A DNA stretch of 64,000 nucleotides, taken from NCBI RefSeq assembly GCF_900094735.1, contig NZ_FMBM01000002.1, forward strand, positions 682,001 through 746,000, given 5' to 3'. Each line of letters begins with the position of its first letter. Positions within the stretch are counted from its first letter, which is position 1. The stretch comes from Saliniramus fredricksonii (GTDB lineage Bacteria > Pseudomonadota > Alphaproteobacteria > Rhizobiales > Beijerinckiaceae). Shown piece after piece: positions 1 through 10,324 of this stretch. The notes under the pieces were generated by a model. It searched no databases, was not told the origin of the DNA, and worked only from the letters and a program-made list of their open reading frames with translations. Position numbers and translations under genes: made by a program.

Positions 1-1125
1 CAGATGACAAACGGGTGCGGGCTGCTTCTGCACCCGCTCGACGGCGCCGGCGGCTTCCACGGCCAGCGCGCGAACCTGATGCGGATCGCTGTCGTAGGAG
101 ACGCCGAAATTCGCGTCGATGCGCACGAAATTGTCGCTGAAGGACCAGTTGATCACCCGATTGGTGATGAAATCCTCGTTCGGGATCAGGAACTCGACGC
201 CGTCGCGGGTGACGATCGAGACGAAGCGCGCACGGATCGAGCGCACCCAGCCGACCTTGTCCCCGAGCGAGATGGTGTCACCCGGCTTGATCGACTTGTC
301 GGCCAGGATGATGATGCCGGACAGATAATTCGAGACGACCTTCTGCAGGCCGAAACCAATGCCCACCCCGAGCGCGCCGGAGAAGACCGTCAGCGCCGTC
401 AGGTCGATCCCGATCGAAGTCAGTGCGATCACCGTGGCGAGCACGATCAGGCCGATGCGCACCAGCTTGCCGATCAGCACACGCAGGCTGGGCGTCAGCT
501 CCTCGGTATGGCTCAGCCGATCCTCGATCACCCGCCCGAGCACGATCGCGACCCAGAGTGCCGCCGCGACGATGAAGCCCGCCTGCAGCATCACCAGCAA
601 GGACAGCCGCATCCCGCCGATTTCCATCGCCGTGGCGTCGAGACCGCTCGCGAGCGGCGCCCACAGACCCGTCAGGCGCAGGGCGACAAAGCTCCAGGCC
701 AGGATGGCCGCAAGGCGACCGACCACCCGGTTGCGGATCAGGCGCGTGACGATGGAGATCAGCACCCAGGCGCTGGCGAGCGCGGCGGCGAGGAAGACCA
801 GATGGGCATCGACGGCCAAATCGGCTGCGCGAATGGCGCCATAGGCCAGCCAGAGCAGAGCGGCCAGCGTGATCATCACCATGCGCCGCATGATGATCAC
901 TGCAAGCCGCAACAGACTGATATTGTCGCGGATACGCCGTGCATGGCGCTCGAATCGCAATTCGAACCGCCGCCCCACGGCAAAGGCGATCACGCCGATC
1001 ACCGCAATCAGGACGATCTGGCCGATGACCAGCGGATCGACGAGCTGAGCCAGCAAGGCAGCAGCGAAATCGGTCAGCAGCTGCGGATCCGGCGGTTCGA
1101 TACGGGTTGGTACGGGAACCGTCAT
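1..1125 (-). CDS. Mechanosensitive ion channel, MscS family (C-terminus cut by window edge)
   Basis: Inner-membrane channel that opens under membrane tension to release solutes on hypo-osmotic shock. I translated 375 residues from an ATG at 1125; the frame is still open at base 1, so the C-terminal cytoplasmic domain is partly missing. Several hydrophobic helices occupy about residues 30-240. The glycine/alanine-rich pore helix (GALGVGIGFGLQKVVSN, about 250-266) and the following beta domain with KPGDTI and an IPNEDFITN segment (about 280-322) are typical of MscS. The N-terminal extension of extra helices puts it among the larger MscS homologues rather than the short E. coli form. It lies 22 bases downstream of the DUF3775 gene on the same strand and may be cotranscribed. 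Confidence 0.9.
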   Translation of the reverse strand, partial: MTVPVPTRIEPPDPQLLTDFAAALLAQLVDPLVIGQIVLIAVIGVIAFAVGRRFELRFERHARRIRDNISLLRLAVIIMRRMVMITLAALLWLAYGAIRAADLAVDAHLVFLAAALASAWVLISIVTRLIRNRVVGRLAAILAWSFVALRLTGLWAPLASGLDATAMEIGGMRLSLLVMLQAGFIVAAALWVAIVLGRVIEDRLSHTEELTPSLRVLIGKLVRIGLIVLATVIALTSIGIDLTALTVFSGALGVGIGFGLQKVVSNYLSGIIILADKSIKPGDTISLGDKVGWVRSIRARFVSIVTRDGVEFLIPNEDFITNRVINWSFSDNFVRIDANFGVSYDSDPHQVRALAVEAAGAVERVQKQPAPVCHL

Positions 1126-1147
1126 CCCGGAGCGTCAGGCGGGCGCG

Positions 1148-1570
1148 TCATTCGCCTTCCTCTGATACCGGATGACCCAGTTCCGCAAGACCTTCTTCGA
1201 GGTAATCGCCGAGCAGCGGCATGCCCATCAGGTAATCCGCATTCTTGTCGCCATGGCGATCCACGGCCAGCGCGCGGGCCTCCTCGAAGCTGGCGCGATC
1301 GAAATCACCGCGCCCGATCCAGGCGAGGGCGATCAGATCGACCGCTTCACTGTCATTGAGGCCGTTGATCACGGCGCGCAGCTCGGGCCCGGTATAATCA
1401 TCGCGCCGGCTTTCCAGGATACGCATTTCGTCGTCATCGATCGGGTTCGAACCCTCGGCGCCGACGCCGGGGGCGACCTTCACGTCGTAGGCACGGGCAT
1501 GCAGTATGATCTCGTGCACGGTACTCACGCTGATATTGAGCTCGACGGGGCTTTCGTCGCGAATCGTCAT
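1148..1570 (-). CDS. DUF3775 domain-containing protein
   Basis: Small soluble acidic protein of 140 residues. The opening ELNISVSTVHEIILHAR and the later GPELRAVINGLNDSE segment match my memory of DUF3775, a conserved alphaproteobacterial family of unknown function. There is no signal peptide or membrane segment. Its ATG overlaps the stop of the upstream gene in an ATGA arrangement (1567-1570), so translation of the two is probably coupled. The mscS-like gene follows after 22 bases. No biochemical role can be read from the sequence. Confidence 0.8.
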   Translation of the reverse strand: MTIRDESPVELNISVSTVHEIILHARAYDVKVAPGVGAEGSNPIDDDEMRILESRRDDYTGPELRAVINGLNDSEAVDLIALAWIGRGDFDRASFEEARALAVDRHGDKNADYLMGMPLLGDYLEEGLAELGHPVSEEGE

Positions 1571-1944
1571 GAACTGATCCTCTCTTGTGTCGCGCGCAGC
1601 CAGGCGCGGGCCTCGGCTTCCTCGCCGTGGTGGAATTCGCGGTGTTCACCACCGGTGAAAAACTCGGTGACGCGCGCCACAATGCGCTCCCCGGGCGTAT
1701 CGACGATCAGGGCCACACGCGCCGTCTCGTCGCGATGCCGGGCGAGGAAGGAGAGCTCTTCCCAGGCCGCCATCGGCTCGATGCTCTCCAGACCGAGGAG
1801 CTCCACAAGAAGCCTGAGCGGCTTGCGCTCCGAAAACAGGCGGTCGAGCTGCGGAATCGCCTGCTCGACTTCGTAAGAAGTGACGATGCCCGAAAGCCGC
1901 AGCCGCACGATGTCGCTCGCATAGGTTTCGTTGATTTCCAGCAA
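1567..1944 (-). CDS. Small protein, possibly STAS/SpoIIAA-like
   Basis: Encodes 125 residues if the TTG at 1944 is used. That codon lies eight bases after an AGGAG ribosome site, and the protein then begins MLEINETYASDIVRLRLSG. The open frame continues upstream to 2112, but that extension is arginine-rich and has no ribosome site. The alternating beta/alpha pattern (beta strand with SGIVT, helix with ERKPLRLLVELLGLE, then VALIVDTPGERIVARVTEFF) resembles the SpoIIAA-like/STAS fold proteins common in proteobacteria; this is a weak structural resemblance. It overlaps the DUF3775 gene by four bases. Function unknown. Confidence 0.65.
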   Translation of the reverse strand: MLEINETYASDIVRLRLSGIVTSYEVEQAIPQLDRLFSERKPLRLLVELLGLESIEPMAAWEELSFLARHRDETARVALIVDTPGERIVARVTEFFTGGEHREFHHGEEAEARAWLRATQERISS

Positions 1945-2144
1945 CCCGCTTTCTCCTTCTCGCCTGCTTTCGGTGCGCGCGCGCCCCGCCTTCCCGACAA
2001 ATTTTTCGTCGTTCGCGTCCCGTGACAACCCCCGAACCCCGGCTCGGGTTCGAGGCCGTGCAGCATCTGACAAAATGCTATATGATACGCGCGTTCGCGC
2101 CATCGGGGGCATTCCCGATCAGCGCTTTCAGGGCGGAGGAATAC

Positions 2145-3323
2145 GTGAGCGAATCGACCGGCACCCCTTTCTCGGGAAGAACGACGCCTTTGCCGGGGCG
2201 CCCGTTCGGATTCGGGCCCGGGGAATGGAGTGGCGCCTTCGGCGATCTCGGCACGCTCCTGCCGCTGACACTCGGCGCGATTGCCGTTGCGGGACTTGCG
2301 CCCACGCCCGTCTTTCTCGGCTTCGCCGTCTTCCTCATCGCCAGCGCCCTGATCTACCGGCTGCCCGTTCCGGTCCAGCCGATGAAGGCGATTGCGGCGG
2401 TGATGCTCACCACGCAGATCGGCCCGGAGGCCGTGGCATTATCGGGCGTTCTGATCGGGATCGTTCTGCTCGGCCTCGGCGCGAGCGGCTGGATCACGCG
2501 GGTGGTGCGGCTCGTGCCGCAATCCGTCCTCGCCGGGCTGCAATTGGGGCTGGGTATGGCGCTTGCCGTCGTGGCCTTCGAATTGATGGCGAGCGCCTAC
2601 CTTATCGCGGCAGTGGCGCTGGCCATTCTGGCGATCGGCCTGCGCTTCACGCAGATCCCGGCCGTGCCGGTCGCGCTGGTGGCGATGGCAGGGCTGGGGA
2701 TGCTGCTCGGGGTGCCGGGCATTACCGTCTCTGCCGATGCCGGCTTCGCGCCGCCGGCTTGGCCGGCTCTTGCTGACTGGCACGGCGCCCTGGCCAATCT
2801 CGTGCTGCCGCAGCTCGCCCTGACCTTCACCAACGCGATCCTGCTCACCGCCCTGATCGCGGGCGATCATTTCCGCGAACAGGCCGCCCATGTGACGCCG
2901 CGCCGGCTGTGCCTGACCACGGGTTTCGCCAATCTCGCGCTGACGCCCTTCGGCGCCCTGCCCATGTGCCACGGTGCCGGCGGGCTCGCCGCCCATCACC
3001 GCTTCGGCGCCCGCTCCGGCGGTGCTCTGGTGATCCTCGCCCTCGTGCTAAGCGCGATCGCGCTGGCGCCGGGGGATCTGGGTTACACGCTGCTCGCGGT
3101 GATCCCGCTGGCCGGCCTCGGCGCGCTGCTGCTGGTCACCGCCGGCGCCCTGATCTTCACCCGCCGCGTTTTCGATTCCCGCCCCTCCTGCTGGCCCGTC
3201 ATCGCGGTGACGGGGCTCATGGTGCTCGCGATCGATCCGTTCTGGGGGTTGGTGGCGGGGATGCTGGCCGAGGCGGCGCGCACGCGACTGGTGCGGGCTT
3301 ATTTCGCGCGGCGGGTTGATTGA
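2145..3323 (+). CDS. MOT1-type molybdate (or sulfate) transporter
   Basis: Polytopic membrane protein of 392 residues that probably imports molybdate. The hallmark stretches of the MOT1 family are all present: GEWSGAFGDLGTLLPL near the N-terminus, PVPVQPMKAIAAV in the first third, and PMCHGAGGLAAHHRFGARSG in the second half. About ten hydrophobic segments can be counted. The chosen start is the GTG at 2145, preceded by GGAGG with a five-base gap; an ATG at 2022 would add 41 residues without a family match. It is divergent from the STAS-like/DUF3775/mscS set, so the 200 bases between them carry both promoters. Sulfate as an alternative substrate cannot be excluded from sequence. Confidence 0.85.
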   Translation: MSESTGTPFSGRTTPLPGRPFGFGPGEWSGAFGDLGTLLPLTLGAIAVAGLAPTPVFLGFAVFLIASALIYRLPVPVQPMKAIAAVMLTTQIGPEAVALSGVLIGIVLLGLGASGWITRVVRLVPQSVLAGLQLGLGMALAVVAFELMASAYLIAAVALAILAIGLRFTQIPAVPVALVAMAGLGMLLGVPGITVSADAGFAPPAWPALADWHGALANLVLPQLALTFTNAILLTALIAGDHFREQAAHVTPRRLCLTTGFANLALTPFGALPMCHGAGGLAAHHRFGARSGGALVILALVLSAIALAPGDLGYTLLAVIPLAGLGALLLVTAGALIFTRRVFDSRPSCWPVIAVTGLMVLAIDPFWGLVAGMLAEAARTRLVRAYFARRVD

Positions 3324-3368
3324 GAGAGGTGGGGGCGTTTTTTGACGGTTAGTATCGGTGGCTTTCGT

Positions 3369-3731
3369 TCAGTTCGCGGCGACGGGTTTGAGAAAGCTTC
3401 TTCTGCGCTCCGCGTAGATGCTTTCAGCGCGTTGGCATATGAATTCATCGGATCCGATAGAATAGATGGTGCGATAAAATTGCGTCTGGCGGGGAGCATG
3501 CGTCATGAATTCTTCCATTTCGCACTCGCGATCATCTTCCTTGCTGGTGAGGCAAACGACCATTGCTGCGGTAAAAAAATCTGATGCCATTTCATAATCC
3601 GGGCATCTTTCCGCGACGGCGCGGCTTTCACCATAACCGCTGGCCATGGACCGTCCATAGCTTCCAATGGTCTGGCAAGAAGCGAGCCCTAATGTCGTTG
3701 CCACAACGAACACTATACTAAATGAGCGCAT
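3369..3731 (-). CDS. Predicted lipoprotein, unknown function
   Basis: Encodes 120 residues from the ATG at 3731, with an AGGA-type ribosome site eight bases upstream. The N-terminus is a lipoprotein signal: MRSFSIVFVVATT, then the lipobox LASC with Cys19 as the lipidated residue. The mature part is short, charged and contains four further cysteines (in CPDYE, VVCLT, RECEM and FICQR), which could form disulfides in the periplasm. I do not recognise the family. Base composition is lower in GC than its neighbours. It is convergent with the molybdate transporter gene, and the 45 bases between the two stops hold nothing obvious. Confidence 0.7.
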   Translation of the reverse strand: MRSFSIVFVVATTLGLASCQTIGSYGRSMASGYGESRAVAERCPDYEMASDFFTAAMVVCLTSKEDDRECEMEEFMTHAPRQTQFYRTIYSIGSDEFICQRAESIYAERRRSFLKPVAAN

Positions 3732-3966
3732 ATAAAAAATCCTGGATTGTATATTTGCTGAAAAGCATTCAAAAAGTGCTTTCACGCCGCGTCATTTGCC
3801 TGTTTCAGGTTTTCAGTCAAGTCTTTTCCGAAAAACCGCCCGCATTTCAGGGAAATACCCTGTGCGGTTTGCCGTGCGTGAGCCGCGCCTCTCAGGCTTG
3901 CCTCCGGTCCGGCTATCCCGCACCGCGCACCGTCTCCGGCGCGCGATGCGTTCTCGTCAAACGATC

Positions 3967-4746
3967 TCACACGCTGCGGATCGAGCCGCCATCAACGCGG
4001 ATCAGGCCGCCGGTCATGTAGCTGGCGCGGTCGGAGGCCATGAAGCAGACGACGTCGCCGAATTCCTCCGTCGTGCCGTAGCGATCGGCGGGGATGGAGG
4101 CGCGGCTTGCGGCAGCGACTTCTTCCGGGCTCTTGCCGCTGCGCTTGGCATTGGCCTCGTCGAGCTCCTTGGTGCGATCCGTCTCGATGCGCCCGGGCAG
4201 CACCAGATTGACGGTGATCCCGTCCTTCGCGACTTCCGAGGCCAGCGTCTTGGCCCAGCCCACGATGGCAGAGCGCAGGGCGTTCGACATGGCGAGATTC
4301 GGGATCGGCTGGATCACGCCCGAGGAGGCGATGGTGACGATGCGGCCCCAGCCGCGCTCACGCATGCCGGGCAGGGCGAGCTGGGCGAGGCGGAAGACCG
4401 GCTTCACCATGGCCTCGAACTGGGGCGTCCAGTCACCGGGCTCGACCTCCGCCGCGACGCGGGCGGGCGGGCCACCGGTATTGGCGATGAGGATATCGAC
4501 GCCGCCCATGGCGGCGACGGCCGCTTCATAGATCTTGTCGGTATCCTTGGTGAGATCGGCGGCATAGGCGTGCGCCTTGCCGCCCTTCGCGTTGATCGCC
4601 TTGACGGTCTCCTCCAGCTTGTCGGCGGAGCGGGCGGTCATGAAGACCTCTGCGCCTTCTGCCGCGAGCGATTCCGCCGAGGCCTTGCCGAGGCCGCGGC
4701 TGGAGGAGAGAACGAGGGCGCGTTTGCCCTTGAGGCCGAGATCCAT
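3967..4746 (-). CDS. SDR family oxidoreductase, atypical catalytic motif
   Basis: Rossmann-fold protein of 259 residues from the ATG at 4746, which follows GGAG by eight bases. It resembles 3-oxoacyl-ACP reductase-like short-chain dehydrogenases: N-terminal ALVLSSSRGLGKASAE, the middle NTGGPP (equivalent of NNAG), the ITVNLVLPGRIET loop and the C-terminal TGGLIRVDGG. Two core features deviate. The nucleotide loop is SSSRGLG instead of TGxxxGIG, and the YxxxK active-site pair is replaced by SNALR (in PIPNLAMSNALRSAIVGWAK). A described SDR-like subgroup lacks a perfect match to both motifs, so this is a family trait rather than a mutation. Substrate unknown. Confidence 0.8.
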   Translation of the reverse strand: MDLGLKGKRALVLSSSRGLGKASAESLAAEGAEVFMTARSADKLEETVKAINAKGGKAHAYAADLTKDTDKIYEAAVAAMGGVDILIANTGGPPARVAAEVEPGDWTPQFEAMVKPVFRLAQLALPGMRERGWGRIVTIASSGVIQPIPNLAMSNALRSAIVGWAKTLASEVAKDGITVNLVLPGRIETDRTKELDEANAKRSGKSPEEVAAASRASIPADRYGTTEEFGDVVCFMASDRASYMTGGLIRVDGGSIRSV

Positions 4747-4890
4747 GCTGTGTCTCCGTAGCTGTGCCGCCCACGCGGCATTGAAACCGTGGCACGGATG
4801 TAGCACTGTCGGCGCGCGAAGTTGAGCCCGCAACCCGGCAATCCGGATTGCGCCGAAGCGCGCCGAATGCGTGCGCAGCCCCGTCTCGTT

Positions 4891-6729
<1,839 letters not shown>

Positions 6730-6896
6730 CGTCTGGATACTCGGTTCCCTCATATGCGCGATTCGCGCAGGCTGTGCTTGAATTGCCGTCCCGACTGGGT
6801 TATAGCGCCGCGATCTTCTCGACAGGCTCGACATATCGCCACGGGCCTCCGGCGGCCACCAAAAATCCGCCGGAACGGCATCATGAGGTTAAAGCT

Positions 6897-7136
6897 ATGG
6901 CACGCAAGGAAGCGACAGCCCATCCGGATTATCACTTCATCAAGGTGGTGATGACCGACGGGACCGAGTATCAAACCCGCTCGACCTGGGGCAAGGAGGG
7001 CGACACCATGACCCTTGAAATCGACCCCAGGACGCATCCGGCCTGGACCGGCGGCAATCAGCAGCTGCTCGACCGTGGCGGGCGTGTCTCGCGCTTCAAT
7101 TCGCGCTTCGGCAATCTCGGCTTCGGCAAGAAGTAA
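6897..7136 (+). CDS. rpmE: 50S ribosomal protein L31 (cysteine-free type)
   Basis: Ribosomal protein bL31 of 79 residues, part of the large subunit and the inter-subunit bridge. The HPDYH start, [20 protein letters not shown] and HPAWTGG segments are diagnostic. It has no cysteine at all, so it is the zinc-independent C-minus form normal for many alphaproteobacteria. The ATG at 6897 follows GAGG with a suitable gap; the longer frame from 6774 is ruled out because it enters the promoter region of the divergent ABC exporter gene. A strong intrinsic terminator follows 42 bases after the stop. Confidence 0.97.
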   Translation: MARKEATAHPDYHFIKVVMTDGTEYQTRSTWGKEGDTMTLEIDPRTHPAWTGGNQQLLDRGGRVSRFNSRFGNLGFGKK

Positions 7137-7177
7137 GTCTCATCGGGCAATGTGCCCGATGGCTCCAGGCTGATCCG

Positions 7178-7205
7178 GCCCCGGGCGTCTGCGTCCGGGG
7201 CTTTT
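7178..7205 (+). terminator. Rho-independent terminator of rpmE
   Basis: GCCCCGG (7178-7184) pairs with CCGGGGC (7195-7201) over a ten-base loop and is followed by TTTT. A second, smaller hairpin (CATCGGGC/GCCCGATG, 7141-7160) lies directly after the stop codon. Position and orientation fit termination of rpmE before the next gene at 7290. Confidence 0.85.
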
Positions 7206-7289
7206 CGTGCCGATCGACAACCGGTGTGGGGCGGTAACGGGTGGCGATCTGTCGCGGTCACGGGCGCGCGATATCCGGAGGGACATGGC

Positions 7290-8117
7290 ATGTTCTTCGT
7301 GCTCTCGAAGGTCATCTGGTTCCTGCTGGCGCCGTCCAACCTGCTCGCGCTGCTGATCGCCTTCGGCCTGCTGCTGGCGGCACTGACGCACCTGCGTCAC
7401 AGCGGGCTCGTCCTGGCCGGAATCGCCTGTGCCGGGCTGTTCGTCTTCGGCATGACGCCGCTGGCGAGCCTTTTCCTGCGCACGCTCGAGGGGCGCTTTC
7501 CGATCGCCGAACCGCTCACCGGTGCGATTGACGGCATCGTCATCCTCGGCGGAGCGCAGGATCCGGATGCGAGTATCGGCCTCGGCCAGCCCGTCCTCAA
7601 CGAATCCGCCGAGCGGCTGGTTGTCGGGCGCGCACTCGCCCGGCGCTTTCCCGATGCCCGTGTGCTGCTCTCGGGTGGAAGCGGCGCGCTCACGGGAAGC
7701 GATACCAGCGAGGCACGCGCCGGTGCGCTGATGCTGGAAAGCCTCGGCCTCGACCCCGCCCGCATCCTGATCGAGGAGCGTTCGCGCAACACGCATGAAA
7801 ATGCCGTGTTCTCGCGGGACATGGTGCAGCCGCAGGAGGGCGAGACCTGGCTGCTGGTCACCTCCGCCTTCCACATGCCCCGCTCCATCGGCGTGTTCCG
7901 CGAGGCCGGTTTCGCGGTCTTGCCCTATCCGGTGGATTTCCGCACCATTGGCCATGAGGGAAGCCTGCGGGGCTTTTCCACGATCTCCGACGGGTTGCGT
8001 CGGTTCGACCTTGCAATGCACGAATATGTCGGACTCGTCGCCTATCGCCTGACCGGGCGCACCGATGTGCTCTTTCCCGCGCCTCAAGCCGCCACGGTAC
8101 GCGATGGCACATATTAA
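7290..8117 (+). CDS. YdcF family protein (DUF218/ElyC-like)
   Basis: Encodes 275 residues from the ATG at 7290, with GGAGGG nine bases upstream. Two transmembrane segments lie at the N-terminus (about residues 5-28 and 36-58), followed by a DUF218 domain with the family stretches DGIVILGGAQ, VLLSGGSGAL, ILIEERSRNTHENA and LLVTSAFHMPRS. ElyC and SanA of E. coli, of the same family, act in envelope integrity and peptidoglycan/lipid-carrier metabolism. A similar envelope role is the best inference, but the reaction is not established from sequence. It follows rpmE behind a terminator, so it has its own promoter. Confidence 0.85.
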   Translation: MFFVLSKVIWFLLAPSNLLALLIAFGLLLAALTHLRHSGLVLAGIACAGLFVFGMTPLASLFLRTLEGRFPIAEPLTGAIDGIVILGGAQDPDASIGLGQPVLNESAERLVVGRALARRFPDARVLLSGGSGALTGSDTSEARAGALMLESLGLDPARILIEERSRNTHENAVFSRDMVQPQEGETWLLVTSAFHMPRSIGVFREAGFAVLPYPVDFRTIGHEGSLRGFSTISDGLRRFDLAMHEYVGLVAYRLTGRTDVLFPAPQAATVRDGTY

Positions 8118-8180
8118 CCATGGTGAAAGCGCGGCTATGCACCCTGCGCATCATCGGTTGCAAAGATGTCGGAACTCAAC

Positions 8181-8211
8181 ATAAAAAACCCTCGCGCAAA
8201 TCGCGCGAGGG
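8181..8211 (-). terminator. Rho-independent terminator of the chemoreceptor gene
   Basis: CCCTCGCGC (8189-8197) pairs with GCGCGAGGG (8203-8211). Read on the minus strand the hairpin is followed by TTTTTTAT (8181-8188). It lies about 40 bases past the stop of the minus-strand chemoreceptor gene and separates it from the convergent YdcF gene. Confidence 0.85.
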
Positions 8212-8253
8212 CTCGCTTGTCACGGCGGCATGTCAAGATCGGTGCGCGCGGCC

Positions 8254-9708
8254 TCAGGCGGCGCGCACCGAGGCGCAGAACCCGTCCACCCGCTCGCGAA
8301 TCTTCTGCGCTTCCTGCGCCAGAGCCTGCGTCGCCGAAATGATGTCGCCCGAGGCGTCGTTGGTCTCGCCCGAGAGCGTGCCGACCACGTCCACGGTTTC
8401 GTTCACGACCTTGGCGCCGTTTGCCGCTTCCTGGACATTCGAGGCGATTTCCTGGGTCGCCGCCGATTGCTGGGTCACGGCGGAGGCGATGCTGGAGGCG
8501 AGTTCGCTCATTTCGTCGATGGTGGTGGTGATATCCTGGATGGAGGTGACCGAATCCTTGGTCGCCGCCTGCATCTCCGCAACCTTGGAGGCGATATCCT
8601 CGGTCGCCTTGGCCGTCTGCGAGGCGAGCGTCTTGACCTCCTGCGCCACGACGGCAAAGCCCTTGCCGGCCTCACCGGCGCGTGCGGCCTCGATGGTGGC
8701 GTTGAGGGCCAGAAGATTGGTCTGCTCGGCGATGGAGCGGATCAGATCGACCACCTCACCGATGCTGCGTGCGGAATCGGAGAGTGTCTGCACCTGGCCG
8801 TCAGTGCGGCGCGCGCCCTCCACCGCCCGGCGGGCGATATCGGAGGATTGCGTGGCCGAACGACCGATCTCCGCGATCGAGGCGGCGAGCTCCTCGCCCG
8901 AAGCCGCGACATTCTGGATATTCGCCGTGGTGCGTTCCGAGCTCGTGAGCACGTCGGACACGCCGGAGCCCGTCTTCGCCGCGATGGCTTCGAGGGCATC
9001 GGCCTTGGCGCGCATGGCGGTGAAGGCTTCGTCGAGCGTGGCGAGTGCAAGGCGGATCTCGTTCTCGAAATCTGCCGCGAGCCGATCGACCGTCGCGGCG
9101 CGGGCACTGACCTTCTCGGCTTCCTGCGCGCGGATCTCGGCGAGTTCGACATCCTTGCGCCGCGCTTCCTCGGCGGCCTCGACCCCGGCACGCGACAGTT
9201 CCATCATGCGTGCGAGCGTGATCACGACCCAGGCCAGGACGGCGGTCTCCAGCACCACGATCACCGCGTGGATCATCACGCGCGTAAGGCTTGCGCCACC
9301 GGGGAAGATCGCAGCCGGCAGGATGAAGTTGAAGCTGAGATGGTGCACGGCGGTCACACCGGCTGCCGCCACGATCACGCGCCAGTCACAGAAACCGGCG
9401 AGCATGGCCAGAACGGCGAAATAGTACATGTGCACGTCGAGCTGCCAGGGATGGCCGCTCATGGCGAAGACGATGAGCGAGACCTGGGCGACGAGGCCTA
9501 TTGCGATGGCAAAGCGGGTTGCGACGTCCTCGGGACGCTTCATCGTGAGCAGCACGCCCGGCGCAGCCATGGCCAGGGCAAGCAGCGATTTCGTCATGAT
9601 GTCGCCGCCGAAGACGGATGCAACGGCGGCGATGACGAGAACATGCATGACCATCAACGCGGATAGCAGCCTGGCCGTGGCCGTCCGCAGGGTCGTGACA
9701 TCAGTCAT
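8254..9708 (-). CDS. Methyl-accepting chemotaxis protein with a membrane-embedded sensor
   Basis: Chemoreceptor of 484 residues from the ATG at 9708 (AAGGA ribosome site). The N-terminal ~190 residues are about six closely spaced membrane helices without a periplasmic domain or a recognisable HAMP domain. The C-terminal part is a long coiled coil with the highly conserved signalling tip [20 protein letters not shown] that binds CheA/CheW. Between helices there are clustered histidines and aromatics ([14 protein letters not shown] and AVHHLSFNF) that could bind a ligand or cofactor; that is inference. The upstream small membrane gene (9743-10051) is 34 bases away on the same strand and probably in the same transcript. 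A terminator follows. Confidence 0.92.
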   Translation of the reverse strand: MTDVTTLRTATARLLSALMVMHVLVIAAVASVFGGDIMTKSLLALAMAAPGVLLTMKRPEDVATRFAIAIGLVAQVSLIVFAMSGHPWQLDVHMYYFAVLAMLAGFCDWRVIVAAAGVTAVHHLSFNFILPAAIFPGGASLTRVMIHAVIVVLETAVLAWVVITLARMMELSRAGVEAAEEARRKDVELAEIRAQEAEKVSARAATVDRLAADFENEIRLALATLDEAFTAMRAKADALEAIAAKTGSGVSDVLTSSERTTANIQNVAASGEELAASIAEIGRSATQSSDIARRAVEGARRTDGQVQTLSDSARSIGEVVDLIRSIAEQTNLLALNATIEAARAGEAGKGFAVVAQEVKTLASQTAKATEDIASKVAEMQAATKDSVTSIQDITTTIDEMSELASSIASAVTQQSAATQEIASNVQEAANGAKVVNETVDVVGTLSGETNDASGDIISATQALAQEAQKIRERVDGFCASVRAA

Positions 9709-9742
9709 TTCGGTTTCCTTCGAATACAAGATGCAGGCGCGG

Positions 9743-10051
9743 TCACGATTCTGCTTCCGTGAGACAGCCGCCAACCACCTGCGGGTCAAGCAGCAGCCAG
9801 GCGCCGGCCTTGCGGATATCGGCGGCAAAATCGGGGGAAGCGGGCATGGCGACGCTGATGAAGCCGAGATTGCCGGCACGGATCACCGCACCGCCGGCTT
9901 CGCCGACCCGGCTCATCGCCGTCGCCTCGTCGATCCAGGGTGCGAAAACCACCGCGACGCCCTCGCCCATATCTTTCGGCCCGGCGATCAGCGCCAGCGG
10001 AGCAGCAAGCGTCAGCAGGACGAAGACAATCAGGAAGGCGATGCGGGACAC
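9743..10051 (-). CDS. Small membrane-anchored protein, unknown function
   Basis: Encodes 102 residues from the GTG at 10051, placed seven bases after GAGGAT; a TTG at 10084 would add 11 residues. An N-terminal hydrophobic helix ([23 protein letters not shown]) anchors an exported domain of about 75 residues with alternating strands, including [14 protein letters not shown] and GWLLLDP-like segments. I recall similar short conserved proteins in Hyphomicrobiales but no function. It sits directly upstream of the chemoreceptor gene, so the two are probably cotranscribed; a role in sensing is only a guess from position. Confidence 0.6.
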   Translation of the reverse strand: MSRIAFLIVFVLLTLAAPLALIAGPKDMGEGVAVVFAPWIDEATAMSRVGEAGGAVIRAGNLGFISVAMPASPDFAADIRKAGAWLLLDPQVVGGCLTEAES

Positions 10052-10324
10052 GTTTTCATCCTCAGGCGACTTGTAGAGGAGCAAAACATGCTGGATTTAA
10101 AATTGTGTAAAATAACAGTTTGTCGAAATTTTTACATTTATTGACTTGAGTCGCAATAAGATGGATTGTTTGAATACATAAAGCAATTTTAAAATGTAAT
10201 CCCGTGTCGTTGCGTGTGGGAACGGCATTGGCCTCTGCCGCGTCTGCGCGTAACCTGTGCTACACCGTTCCAAGCTTCATCAATCCAAGAATCCGCGCAG
10301 CGGACGAGAAACGGAGAGAACGCC

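Noticed and set aside
4-1359. Long open frame on the plus strand opposite the MscS gene
   Set aside because: Its product is compositionally odd (His/Asp/Arg-rich) without motifs, while the opposite strand encodes a clear MscS channel; it is a high-GC shadow.
1443-1454. GGGTTCGAACCC, resembling a tRNA T-arm
   Set aside because: No acceptor, D or anticodon arms can be fitted around it, and it lies inside the DUF3775 gene.
3782-3970. Minus-strand frame of 62 codons starting at a GTG that overlaps the SDR stop
   Set aside because: No ribosome site, arginine-rich composition and no family; it also runs into the low-GC spacer.
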